NCBI GenBank assembly: GCA_002293545.1
Contig: DBDL01000048.1
Coordinates: forward strand, 378 to 13,867
Reading direction: 5' to 3'
Length of the DNA stretch: 13,490 bases
Origin: Lachnoclostridium sp. UBA933
GTDB taxonomy: Bacteria; Bacillota; Clostridia; Lachnospirales; Lachnospiraceae
Shown: one piece after another, positions 6,942-13,164 of the stretch
Layout: every line of letters starts with the position of its first letter
Position numbering within the stretch: the stretch's first letter is position 1
The notes under the pieces: model-generated
What the model saw: only the letters and a program-made list of their open reading frames with translations
What the model was told of the DNA's origin: nothing
Database searches by the model: none
Position numbers and translations under genes: made by a program

Positions 6942-6970
6942 TTGAAAAAAGAACTTGTATTTGTTATGAT
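6942..6970 (+). promoter_or_regulatory. Sigma-A promoter for the zinc-ribbon gene
   Basis: TTGAAA (6942-6947), a 17-base spacer and TATGAT (6965-6970), with a TG extension (TGTTATGAT). It is the only clear plus-strand protein-gene promoter in the window. The leader to the ATG at 6999 is about 20 bases and contains AAAGGGATGAGG as RBS. Confidence 0.7.
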
Positions 6971-6998
6971 AGATACATAAAAAGAAAGGGATGAGGTT

Positions 6999-7397
6999 AT
7001 GTCGGAAACTGAAAAAAGCAATTCCTCTCTTGATTATGTTATTTGTAAAGTATGCGAAGGAAATTTAGAGAATAAGGGATTCGGTGTATATGTTTGTGAA
7101 GACTGTCACAACATAGTGCTTGATGACTTGGGAAAAGCCAGGGCATATGTGGAAGAATGCGGTCTGAATGAAGCACAGGAAATGGCAGAGCAGATCAATG
7201 TGCCCCTTTTACGGATACAGGAATTCCTGAGTGAAGGAAGGCTTGAACTGCCGGAAGGTTCACAGTCTTTTGTCTGCTGTCAGAAGTGCGGCTGCAGTAT
7301 TCGTTACGGAAGGTACTGTAAAGATTGCTCAAAGGAGATTGCAGGAGAGATTGCGAAGGAATTAAAGCACACCCGCAGGAAGAAACAGCGTAAGTAA
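6999..7397 (+). CDS. Zinc-ribbon protein resembling the YvyF/TIGR03826 flagellar family
   Basis: A 132-residue protein. Two CxxC pairs near the N-terminus (C16/C19, C33/C36) and two near the C-terminus (C94/C97, C107/C110) could form two zinc ribbons. Between them residues about 42-90 look helical and include INVPLLRIQEFLSEGRLELP, a MerR-like HTH pattern also seen in YvyF (as I recall it, a segment ending ILKWIREGRLQL). The tail after 112 is very basic. In Bacillus YvyF lies in the flagellar flgM cluster, but no flagellar gene is near here, so that function should not be assumed. Nucleic acid binding is plausible. It is the only protein gene on the plus strand and has its own promoter. Its stop overlaps the terminator shared with the convergent permease gene. 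Confidence 0.7.
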   Translation: MSETEKSNSSLDYVICKVCEGNLENKGFGVYVCEDCHNIVLDDLGKARAYVEECGLNEAQEMAEQINVPLLRIQEFLSEGRLELPEGSQSFVCCQKCGCSIRYGRYCKDCSKEIAGEIAKELKHTRRKKQRK

Positions 7398-7424
7398 AGC
7401 ACAGGATCAATTACCTGTGCTTTT
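7396..7424. terminator. Bidirectional terminator between convergent genes
   Basis: AAAGCACAGG (7396-7405) pairs with CCTGTGCTTT (7414-7423) across an 8-base loop; T7424 follows on the plus strand. On the minus strand the complement of the left arm ends in TTT. It overlaps the TAA of the zinc-ribbon gene. The stop and last codons of the convergent permease gene lie inside the hairpin. Confidence 0.75.
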
Positions 7425-8228
7425 ATAATGCTTCAGGCTGGATTTCCAAAAGAGATAAGCGAGAAAATATAAAAAGCCGCCGACAAGAGGGGTAATGTAC
7501 ATAAATATTTGAGGGTATGAGTGCATATCCTCTTTTCTCAGTAAAAATTGAGCGGGGAAATAATTCACAAACGCAAAGGGCATAACATAAATCATCAGGT
7601 ATTGTATGAGTTTAGGGAAGATGCTGATAGGATAATTTGCAAACCTTCTCATATTCCAATAAAAAATTTCTTTGATATTATTTGATTTGATCAGATAAAA
7701 ACTTAGGGAAGCAAGTGCTAAAAACACCGCTCCTTGAATCAGTACCCCGCCGGTCAAAGCGGCAATATAGTAAAGTACGGTTGTGATATTCCAAGAAATA
7801 CCGATCCTGCTTGCGGAAAGCAGGAATAAAGTGATTCCCAGTCCGCCGTGGCCGATAGCGGCAAACCAATCGGCATTCGATGAAATCACTTGAAATAAAA
7901 GCCCTCGTGGTCTTAATAGGATACGGTCAAATCCCCCGTCATGGACACTTCTGTCAAAATCTCTCAAACCGGTAAAAAATATAATCAGGATTCCGTAGGA
8001 TAAAAAGATAAGGCTGAACAAAAAAAGCAGTTCATCCGGTTTCCAGCCGTTAATGTGTTTGAATGTTTGAAGTGTTAAGTAAATAACGATAATGCCTGAC
8101 GCTTCCCTTATAAATACGGTGAATGACCGGATACAGGCGTCTAATTTATATTGGAACCAGGATTTTATTATCGTTCTGCTGTAACAGAGAAACATGTGGA
8201 TGGTGTCGTTTTTTTCAGTATTCATCAT
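7407..8228 (-). CDS. ABC-2 type exporter permease (COG3694-like)
   Basis: A 273-residue integral membrane protein with about six predicted membrane segments (near 32-55, 64-88, 118-140, 144-175, 205-225, 240-262). The cytoplasmic loop DFDRSVHDGGFDRILLRPRG (about 92-111) is the pattern that marks this uncharacterised permease family, which pairs with COG4587 permeases and COG4586 ATPases. It is the last gene of the exporter operon. Its start shares one base with the preceding stop (TAATG), and GGGGGG lies 4 bases upstream. The second of two adjacent ATG codons (8225) is better spaced and may be the real start. The substrate is unknown. Its final codons form part of the shared terminator. Confidence 0.85.
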   Translation of the reverse strand: MMNTEKNDTIHMFLCYSRTIIKSWFQYKLDACIRSFTVFIREASGIIVIYLTLQTFKHINGWKPDELLFLFSLIFLSYGILIIFFTGLRDFDRSVHDGGFDRILLRPRGLLFQVISSNADWFAAIGHGGLGITLFLLSASRIGISWNITTVLYYIAALTGGVLIQGAVFLALASLSFYLIKSNNIKEIFYWNMRRFANYPISIFPKLIQYLMIYVMPFAFVNYFPAQFLLRKEDMHSYPQIFMYITPLVGGFLYFLAYLFWKSSLKHYKSTGN

Positions 8229-9016
8229 TATCCCCCCTGTACTACAATTTTTTTCTTACCGCAGTGCCATAAGTAAATACCGATAAGGTATAGGACAATA
8301 AACCACAGTGCCTGTTTGAAATAACAGCTCAATACATCGTTCACGCCGATTTTACCCAGATATATTTGTATGGGAATAAAGTAGACGGATTCAAAGGGCG
8401 TATATTTTATGACAGTCAATACGGCGTCGGGCATAAACCACAGAGGGAGTGAAGCACCTGCCAAAACCCGGATCAGCACATCTTTTAATGTGGCGAGGCT
8501 CCATACATTGAGAATCCAAAACGCCGACATCTGTACAATGGTACTCATTGACCAAAGGATCGCAAAGCTGAGAATGATACTGATAATGAACAAAAAAACA
8601 GAGAGTAAGCCCGAAGGGGGAAGCAGACCGATAAAAATACCGGCAATGATTACCGAGGGGAGAAAGTTCGTCAGCAGACTGAACAGAATATCCCCGAGAT
8701 TCCAAGCAAGCATACTGACCCGTAAGTCGATTGGTTTCAGCAGTTCAATCGCAATGGAGCCGTCCCATAATTTTTGCTGGACGGCAAAATCATTGAGGCG
8801 GAATGCATTGCTTAATCCCTGTGCGACGATGAGGTTTGTAGCCACCATTGCATAGGAAATGTTATTTACCTCACTGTTTCCCCCGTATAAGACTTTCCAG
8901 ATGGCACAGGAAATAAATATCTGGAGGCAGGTATTCAGTATGCCCATAAGGCACTCGATCCGATAAACCGTATGATTGAAAAAAGACATTTTAAAATAAG
9001 ATAAGCAGGTACTCAT
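8228..9016 (-). CDS. ABC-2 type exporter permease (COG4587-like)
   Basis: A 262-residue integral membrane protein with about six hydrophobic segments (near 20-45, 55-75, 104-128, 132-165, 170-195, 228-252). The loop LWDGSIAIELLKPIDLRV (about 83-100) between membrane segments is typical of this family. It probably forms a heterodimer with the next permease, driven by the upstream ATPase. The ATG overlaps the ATPase stop (ATGA), and GAGGGGG lies 13 bases upstream, which is rather far, so translational coupling probably matters. Known three-gene sets of this kind are annotated as uncharacterised multidrug or peptide-type exporters; the cargo cannot be read from the sequence. Confidence 0.85.
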   Translation of the reverse strand: MSTCLSYFKMSFFNHTVYRIECLMGILNTCLQIFISCAIWKVLYGGNSEVNNISYAMVATNLIVAQGLSNAFRLNDFAVQQKLWDGSIAIELLKPIDLRVSMLAWNLGDILFSLLTNFLPSVIIAGIFIGLLPPSGLLSVFLFIISIILSFAILWSMSTIVQMSAFWILNVWSLATLKDVLIRVLAGASLPLWFMPDAVLTVIKYTPFESVYFIPIQIYLGKIGVNDVLSCYFKQALWFIVLYLIGIYLWHCGKKKIVVQGG

Positions 9017-9840
9017 ATAATTTTTATGTCCCCCTCGTATATCTTACGAACGATACTTTCGATATCCATATCCTCACTGGACAAATTCATTAATTCCCCC
9101 ACACTGCCGTCAAAGATTTTTTTCCCGGTATCAATGATGATAATCCGTCCGCATGTTTTTTCGATATCCTGCATATCGTGCGTTGTAAAAATAATGGTTA
9201 CCTTTTGTTCTTTATTTATGTAACGGACAAACTCCCGAATCCTTTCTTTCGCAACGACATCCAATCCGATGGTAGGTTCGTCAAAGAAAACAATACCGGG
9301 GGAGTGAAGAAGAGAAGCGGCAATATCCGCTCTCATCCGCTGCCCTAGCGATAACTGGCGTACCGGTTGTTCAATAAAGGAGGAAAGATCTAACAGATCC
9401 GTAAACATTTTAAGGTTTTTCCGGTAAGCGTCTTCCGGAATCCGATAGATATTTTTCAGCAGTTCATAGCTGTCAATAACAGGCAAATCCCATGTTAATT
9501 GTGATTTTTGACCAAACACGGCACCGATATTTGAAACATAGGATTTTCTTTGCTTATAGGGGATAAACCCGGCGATTTGGATTTCACCGCTGTCAGGATA
9601 TAAAATACCGGACATCATTTTTATGGTAGTGGATTTGCCGGCACCGTTTGCCCCGATAAATCCGACCGCTTCTCCTTTATAAATCTCAAAACTGATATCA
9701 TCCACCGCTTTTTTCATATCGAATTTCGGAACAAAAAGATTGGCAATATGTCCCGGAAGACCGTTCGCTCTTTTGCTGATCTTAAATGATTTTCTGACTT
9801 CTGACAGTTTAATAATCGGTTTCTTCAAATGGATCTGCAC
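9013..9840 (-). CDS. ABC exporter ATP-binding protein (COG4586-like)
   Basis: A 275-residue ATPase that powers the two downstream permeases. Motifs: Walker A GANGAGKST at 63-71, Q-loop at Q111 in VFGQKSQLTWDLPVIDS (a stretch characteristic of this subfamily), signature LSLGQRMR at 163-170, Walker B IVFFDEPTIGLD at 183-194, and the H-loop histidine 221 in TTHD. Every catalytic residue I can check is present. It begins 6 bases after the stop of the XRE/methyltransferase gene. The GTG at 9840 has AAAGG only 2 bases upstream, so the start is uncertain; TTG codon 5 (spacing about 13) is an alternative. Its 3' end overlaps the next gene by ATGA. The gene set is clearly one operon. Confidence 0.9.
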   Translation of the reverse strand: MQIHLKKPIIKLSEVRKSFKISKRANGLPGHIANLFVPKFDMKKAVDDISFEIYKGEAVGFIGANGAGKSTTIKMMSGILYPDSGEIQIAGFIPYKQRKSYVSNIGAVFGQKSQLTWDLPVIDSYELLKNIYRIPEDAYRKNLKMFTDLLDLSSFIEQPVRQLSLGQRMRADIAASLLHSPGIVFFDEPTIGLDVVAKERIREFVRYINKEQKVTIIFTTHDMQDIEKTCGRIIIIDTGKKIFDGSVGELMNLSSEDMDIESIVRKIYEGDIKII

Positions 9841-9846
9841 ATCCTT

Positions 9847-10965
9847 TCATTTGGTTCCCCATGTAATAATAAGACAGGAGGGTCTGGCGACAAATATGTT
9901 GTCTTTCTCCAGGTATTGCTTCAGCATTTTATTATAATCCATATAGTAATCAATTTCACTCCAATTCACGCCGCGCTGCAAATAGTAAGCGTATCCGTTT
10001 CTTACGGGATCATCATGCAAACAGACATAACGGAATTTTGAAAATAATTCTTTGTATTCTTCTTTATCCGGAACAGATGCTAGGTTTTTGGAATCCCATA
10101 CAAAAATCCGGTCACTCATTCGTGCCTGTATGTTGTTTAATCCGAAACGGCTGAAAAGATACGGAAGCTTTGTACCCATACGATAATCCCGTTCTCCCTT
10201 TTCAAGCTCTGTTTTCCATATTTTCTTATAATCCGGATTTTCAGACGGCGGATCGGAAACCTCCAGACCGGTAAAAATACCGGCATGTTCCATTTCCAGA
10301 TTGATGTCGATTCCGATAACCAACCCGTTTTCTTTCACGGAAGATTTCATTTTATCCAGAAGCAGCTCCGGTTTCAGCAGGTAGGAAAATAACATCAGGG
10401 AAATAACAATATCATATTCTGCCGACGGGTGATATTCATAAATATCCGCACAAATAAATTCGTGCGGATACGGCGTATCCGCAAACAGTTTTTCCCCCTC
10501 CCGTATATAAACCTTGCTCAGTTCGATACCGGTATAGGTACTGCCTTCCGGAAGAAGAGGCAGGAGCATTAAGCCGAGGTAGCCGTAACCGCATCCGAAA
10601 TCCAGCAGGGACACCGGACGAGTGATTCTCCATACCCGATGCACCAGAAAGTCCAGATAGTCGTCATTCAAAAACAGGAACTTCCATTGCTTCACGCGTT
10701 CCATCTGTTCTTCCCAGTAGAGTTCTCTGTCAAACTTCCGGAACGCCGATTCCTGTTCCAGCGGTTCCAGTCCAAGCAGGATATCCGTACTGACGCCGAA
10801 ATACTTTGCCAAAACAGGGAAATAGGAAATATCCGGTGTTGTAACTCCGTTTTCCCATTTGCTGATTGTTTGAAAGGATACATTGATAAAAGCAGCAAGC
10901 TCTTTTTGTGTCAATCCTTTTTTTCTGCGTAAAAGACGTAAGATATTTTGAAATTCATTGATCAT
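9847..10965 (-). CDS. XRE-family DNA-binding domain fused to a class I SAM methyltransferase
   Basis: A 372-residue two-domain protein. Residues about 5-66 are a Cro/CI-type HTH (KGLTQKELAAFINVSFQTISKWENG..TPDISYFPVLAKYFGVSTDILLG). Residues about 78-290 are a Rossmann-type methyltransferase: motif I LLDFGCGYGYLG at 120-131, acidic E148 in TGIELS, the ICADIYEY motif with D174, and the DIVISLMLFSYL strand at 185-196. The C-terminal part (about 290-372) is unassigned. It heads the exporter operon, so it may sense or modify the exported compound and control its own promoter. The substrate (small molecule, RNA or protein) is not evident. I chose the ATG at 10965 because GAGGG is 5 bases upstream; the ATG 4 codons earlier lacks an RBS. 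XRE-methyltransferase fusions are known in Firmicutes, mostly unstudied. Confidence 0.85.
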   Translation of the reverse strand: MINEFQNILRLLRRKKGLTQKELAAFINVSFQTISKWENGVTTPDISYFPVLAKYFGVSTDILLGLEPLEQESAFRKFDRELYWEEQMERVKQWKFLFLNDDYLDFLVHRVWRITRPVSLLDFGCGYGYLGLMLLPLLPEGSTYTGIELSKVYIREGEKLFADTPYPHEFICADIYEYHPSAEYDIVISLMLFSYLLKPELLLDKMKSSVKENGLVIGIDINLEMEHAGIFTGLEVSDPPSENPDYKKIWKTELEKGERDYRMGTKLPYLFSRFGLNNIQARMSDRIFVWDSKNLASVPDKEEYKELFSKFRYVCLHDDPVRNGYAYYLQRGVNWSEIDYYMDYNKMLKQYLEKDNIFVARPSCLIITWGTK

Positions 10966-10981
10966 GGCTGCCCTCATTCCA

Positions 10982-10999
10982 ATACGTATTGTTACGTAT
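10982..10999. promoter_or_regulatory. Candidate operator of the XRE/methyltransferase operon
   Basis: ATACGTATTGTTACGTAT contains a perfect 7-bp inverted repeat, ATACGTA/TACGTAT, with a 4-base spacer. The half-sites are also TACGTAT direct repeats 10 bp apart, one helical turn. It lies 16 bases upstream of the start codon and downstream of the predicted promoter. Its size and symmetry suit a dimeric XRE repressor acting as a roadblock. That the downstream protein binds it is an inference. Confidence 0.6.
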
Positions 11000-11053
11000 C
11001 AATATCGAACCGCGCGAATGTCTGTTTACCACATTTTCTTTCCCAATATGGTT

Positions 11054-11082
11054 ATCATAGCATTCATGTATTAACGATTCAA
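11054..11082 (-). promoter_or_regulatory. Promoter of the XRE/methyltransferase-ABC exporter operon
   Basis: On the minus strand TTGAAT (11082-11077), a 17-base spacer and TATGAT (11059-11054). Transcription would start near 11047, giving a leader of about 80 bases that includes the candidate operator at 10982-10999. Confidence 0.6.
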
Positions 11083-11099
11083 TAACAATTCCAGTGACG

Positions 11100-11120
11100 A
11101 ATTCGCTTATAAAGCGAATT
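11100..11120 (-). terminator. Inverted repeat after the serine hydrolase gene, possible terminator
   Basis: AATTCGCTT-ATA-AAGCGAATT: 9-bp perfect arms and a 3-base loop, 17 bases beyond the serine hydrolase stop. There is no T-run on the minus strand, so termination would be weak. It sits upstream of the exporter operon promoter and could instead be a binding site. Confidence 0.45.
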
Positions 11121-11137
11121 TGATAAATCCCATTATG

Positions 11138-12280
11138 TCAAATAATCCCGGACCAGATAACGGAAGCGGTATTTTTCACCGCTTCGATATTCCAGGCTTC
11201 TTTATCGGCAAACGGTGTAAACCATACGGCGGTCAGATGTTCTTTCCGGTCAATCATAAGCATACAGGCACCGGTACCCTCATGATAGACTGTACCGTTG
11301 GAAACTAATTGCTGACGGTCATTTTCCTGCCGGAGGATCGGCATCCCGGCTCCGTAATCCACCTGCCAGCCGGGATGTCCCCAGCAATAATCTTTCACAT
11401 GGCTGCCCACAAGATTGATAAACAGATATTCGACTGTCTTTCTGCCGATAACACGATTGCCTTTGTAGGTTCCGTTATTGAGAAGCATCTGCCCGAAATG
11501 TGCAAGCTCCCGGCTGGTTGCGGTAAGCCCGTTTGCTGTTTCCGGTATTTCTTTCCGGAGAGGAGGAAAGGCACGGGAGGCATGTTCCTTTTCACAATGC
11601 CAGTGAGCATTTGTCATATCACATGGCAGCAGTATCTCGTTCCGGATATAATCCTCCGCTTTGACACCGCTTACTCTTGTTATGATTTCCCCCAAAACAG
11701 CATAACCTGCCAGAGAGTATACCCATTGTTCCCCCGGAGGGGAGTAAAGTCCGTCTTGTAATATTGCCGGTATCCAGCCGTCTTTCGTATCGGCTGTGTC
11801 CGCACGGGTTTCCCAGTCGGAGGATACTTCCGGGAAAACGCCGCGAAAAGGACTAAGACCGGAAGTATGAGTCAAAAGATGCAGCAGTGTGATCCGGCAA
11901 AACGGTTCTTTGCCGAATTCGGAAATAATTTCGCTGACCGGCTGGTCAAGCCAAAGAAGACCGTCTTCTGTTAATTTCAGGACGGCGGCGGCAGTGATTG
12001 CTTTTGTGATGGATTGTATTTCATAAGGGGTATCCGGTTCAAAGGGTCTGCCGTCAGCCGTAAGCCCAAGGGCGTTGTCGGCGAAGATGCTTTGCTCATT
12101 CCCAAGGCAATAACTGCCGGACAAAATGATTTTACGCTGTATCAGGCTTTGCAGATGGCGGTTCAGCGCCGTAAACCGCCCGCTGTCATATCCGGCTTCT
12201 TCCGGCAGGCAGTCTGTTTCCGCACGGATTATTTTCGGATGTAATGTTTGTTTTTGGCTCCAGGTCATGTTTTTATACAT
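11138..12280 (-). CDS. Beta-lactamase-fold serine hydrolase (class C/PBP4*-like)
   Basis: A 380-residue protein of the serine beta-lactamase/DD-peptidase/esterase superfamily (COG1680-like). The nucleophile motif S90-x-x-K93 reads SITK. The third motif is H333-E334-G335, replacing KTG as in many class C-like esterases. The second motif is less standard: YSLAGY at 188-193 has leucine where Y-x-N is expected. LLHLLTHTSGL (132-142) is a family hallmark. There is no signal peptide or membrane segment, so it is probably cytoplasmic and more likely an esterase or peptidase than a drug-resistance beta-lactamase. I chose the ATG at 12280 because AAAGAAGTGAT lies just upstream; an ATG 19 codons earlier falls inside the upstream repeats. 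It follows rpsR by 80 bases and lies upstream of the exporter operon with its own 3' end. Confidence 0.85.
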   Translation of the reverse strand: MYKNMTWSQKQTLHPKIIRAETDCLPEEAGYDSGRFTALNRHLQSLIQRKIILSGSYCLGNEQSIFADNALGLTADGRPFEPDTPYEIQSITKAITAAAVLKLTEDGLLWLDQPVSEIISEFGKEPFCRITLLHLLTHTSGLSPFRGVFPEVSSDWETRADTADTKDGWIPAILQDGLYSPPGEQWVYSLAGYAVLGEIITRVSGVKAEDYIRNEILLPCDMTNAHWHCEKEHASRAFPPLRKEIPETANGLTATSRELAHFGQMLLNNGTYKGNRVIGRKTVEYLFINLVGSHVKDYCWGHPGWQVDYGAGMPILRQENDRQQLVSNGTVYHEGTGACMLMIDRKEHLTAVWFTPFADKEAWNIEAVKNTASVIWSGII

Positions 12281-12283
12281 GAT

Positions 12284-12348
12284 ATCACTTCTTTCATATT
12301 GAATGATAAAAGAAGTCACATGACTTCTTTGAGCCAAGTGACTTCTTT
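12284..12348 (-). promoter_or_regulatory. Competing repeats: operon terminator and RBS-masking hairpin
   Basis: In the minus-strand transcript after rpsR, segment A AAAGAAGTCAC (12348-12338) and segment B AAAGAAGTCA (12330-12321) are both complementary to segment C GTGACTTCTTT (12319-12309), which is followed by TATC. A:C gives 11 bp and B:C up to 10 bp (2-base loop, so effectively 9). Either could act as the rpsF-ssb-rpsR terminator with the TTTTAT tract. Segment D AAAGAAGTGAT (12294-12284) is the serine hydrolase RBS and can pair with ACTTCTTT of C over 8 bp. A switch is inferred; a plain terminator is the conservative reading. Confidence 0.55.
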
Positions 12349-12360
12349 TTGTTGTTGGGT

Positions 12361-12636
12361 TTAGTCTAAACTATATGGCATCAGGGCAATATGTCTTGCG
12401 CGTTTTACTGCCTGGGTCAGCGCCCTCTGATGTTTTGCGCATGTTCCGGTAATGCGGCGCGGTAAAATCTTGCCTCTCTCGGAAATGTATCTTTTTAATT
12501 TGCCGGCATCCTTGTAATCAATGATTACTTTTTTTTCTTTCTCGGCACAGAATACACATACTTTTTTGCGTCTGCGGGGAGTACGTTTTCTCATCGAAGA
12601 ATCGCCGCGTTCTCCCTTATCTTTGTTATAAGCCAT
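12361..12636 (-). CDS. rpsR: 30S ribosomal protein bS18
   Basis: A 91-residue protein that binds the 16S rRNA platform as a heterodimer with bS6. The family core is clear: [58 protein letters not shown]27, C30, C66 and H69 could bind zinc, so this is the cysteine-containing form of the protein. The first 22 residues are a basic extension. AGGAGG lies 9 bases before the ATG. It is the third gene of the rpsF-ssb-rpsR operon, 30 bases after ssb. Confidence 0.97.
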   Translation of the reverse strand: MAYNKDKGERGDSSMRKRTPRRRKKVCVFCAEKEKKVIIDYKDAGKLKRYISERGKILPRRITGTCAKHQRALTQAVKRARHIALMPYSLD

Positions 12637-12666
12637 TTCATTAAGCCTCCTGTTTTACATTACCGC

Positions 12667-13131
12667 CTAGTTAAAAGGCAGTGAATCATCAATTCCGTCA
12701 GGAATATTCATAAAGTCATCCCCGATTGCAGATGACGGCTCCGGTGTGGAAGAATTGTCAGAACCGGGACCTCCGGCATTCCCCCCGTATGAGGAATTCG
12801 CATCCGCAACGCTCTTTCTTTCAGCAAATTCGATATCTTCGGCAATAATTTGTACACTGTACACTTTCTCACCGTTCTTATTTGTGTAATTATCGTTTTG
12901 AATTCTGCCGGAAAGAAGCATACGGGAACCCTGTTTAAAATATTTCTCCACAAACTCCGCTGTTTTTCCAAATGCCGTACAATTAAAGAAATCCACATCG
13001 GTTTCCCCCTGACGGGAAAATCTACGGTTAATCGCTAAACTAAATCGGGCAATTGCGAGTGAATTCTCACCTTGAGAATATCTCATCTCAGGATCTCTTG
13101 TTAAATTACCCATTAATATTACTTTATTCAT
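12667..13131 (-). CDS. ssb: Single-stranded DNA-binding protein
   Basis: A 154-residue SSB that coats single-stranded DNA during replication and repair. The OB fold covers about 1-105 (MNKVILMGNLTRDPEMRY, FFNCTAFGKTAEFVEKYFKQG, SGRIQNDNYTNKNGEKVY). A flexible Gly/Ser/Pro-rich linker follows (about 108-140). The acidic tip reads DDSLPFN; the usual tip ends in Pro-Phe, so there is one extra Asn. RBS GGAGG lies in the loop of a perfect hairpin just before the ATG. The gene lies between rpsF and rpsR, the standard order. Confidence 0.97.
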   Translation of the reverse strand: MNKVILMGNLTRDPEMRYSQGENSLAIARFSLAINRRFSRQGETDVDFFNCTAFGKTAEFVEKYFKQGSRMLLSGRIQNDNYTNKNGEKVYSVQIIAEDIEFAERKSVADANSSYGGNAGGPGSDNSSTPEPSSAIGDDFMNIPDGIDDSLPFN

Positions 13132-13132
13132 T

Positions 13133-13151
13133 GTTCAAACCTCCTTTGAAC
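13133..13151 (-). promoter_or_regulatory. Hairpin presenting the ssb Shine-Dalgarno in its loop
   Basis: In the minus-strand transcript GTTCAAA-GGAGG-TTTGAAC: 7 perfect pairs with exactly GGAGG as the 5-base loop, one base before the ssb ATG (13131). It lies in the 33-base gap after rpsF. It may tune ssb translation relative to the ribosomal protein genes. Confidence 0.6.
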
Positions 13152-13164
13152 GTTACTTCAATTC

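Noticed and set aside
8391..8855. Open reading frames of 104 and 148 codons overlapping the COG4587-like permease gene in other frames
   Set aside because: Both lie inside a clearly coding membrane-protein gene, have no recognisable domain and lack an RBS; they are shadows.
11309..11761. 150-codon plus-strand reading frame antisense to the serine hydrolase
   Set aside because: The minus-strand gene has catalytic motifs across this region; the antisense translation shows no family pattern and no RBS.
12281..12337. Longer start for the serine hydrolase at 12337
   Set aside because: It would translate through the repeat/terminator region and lacks a proper RBS; the ATG at 12280 has AAAGAAGTGAT well placed.
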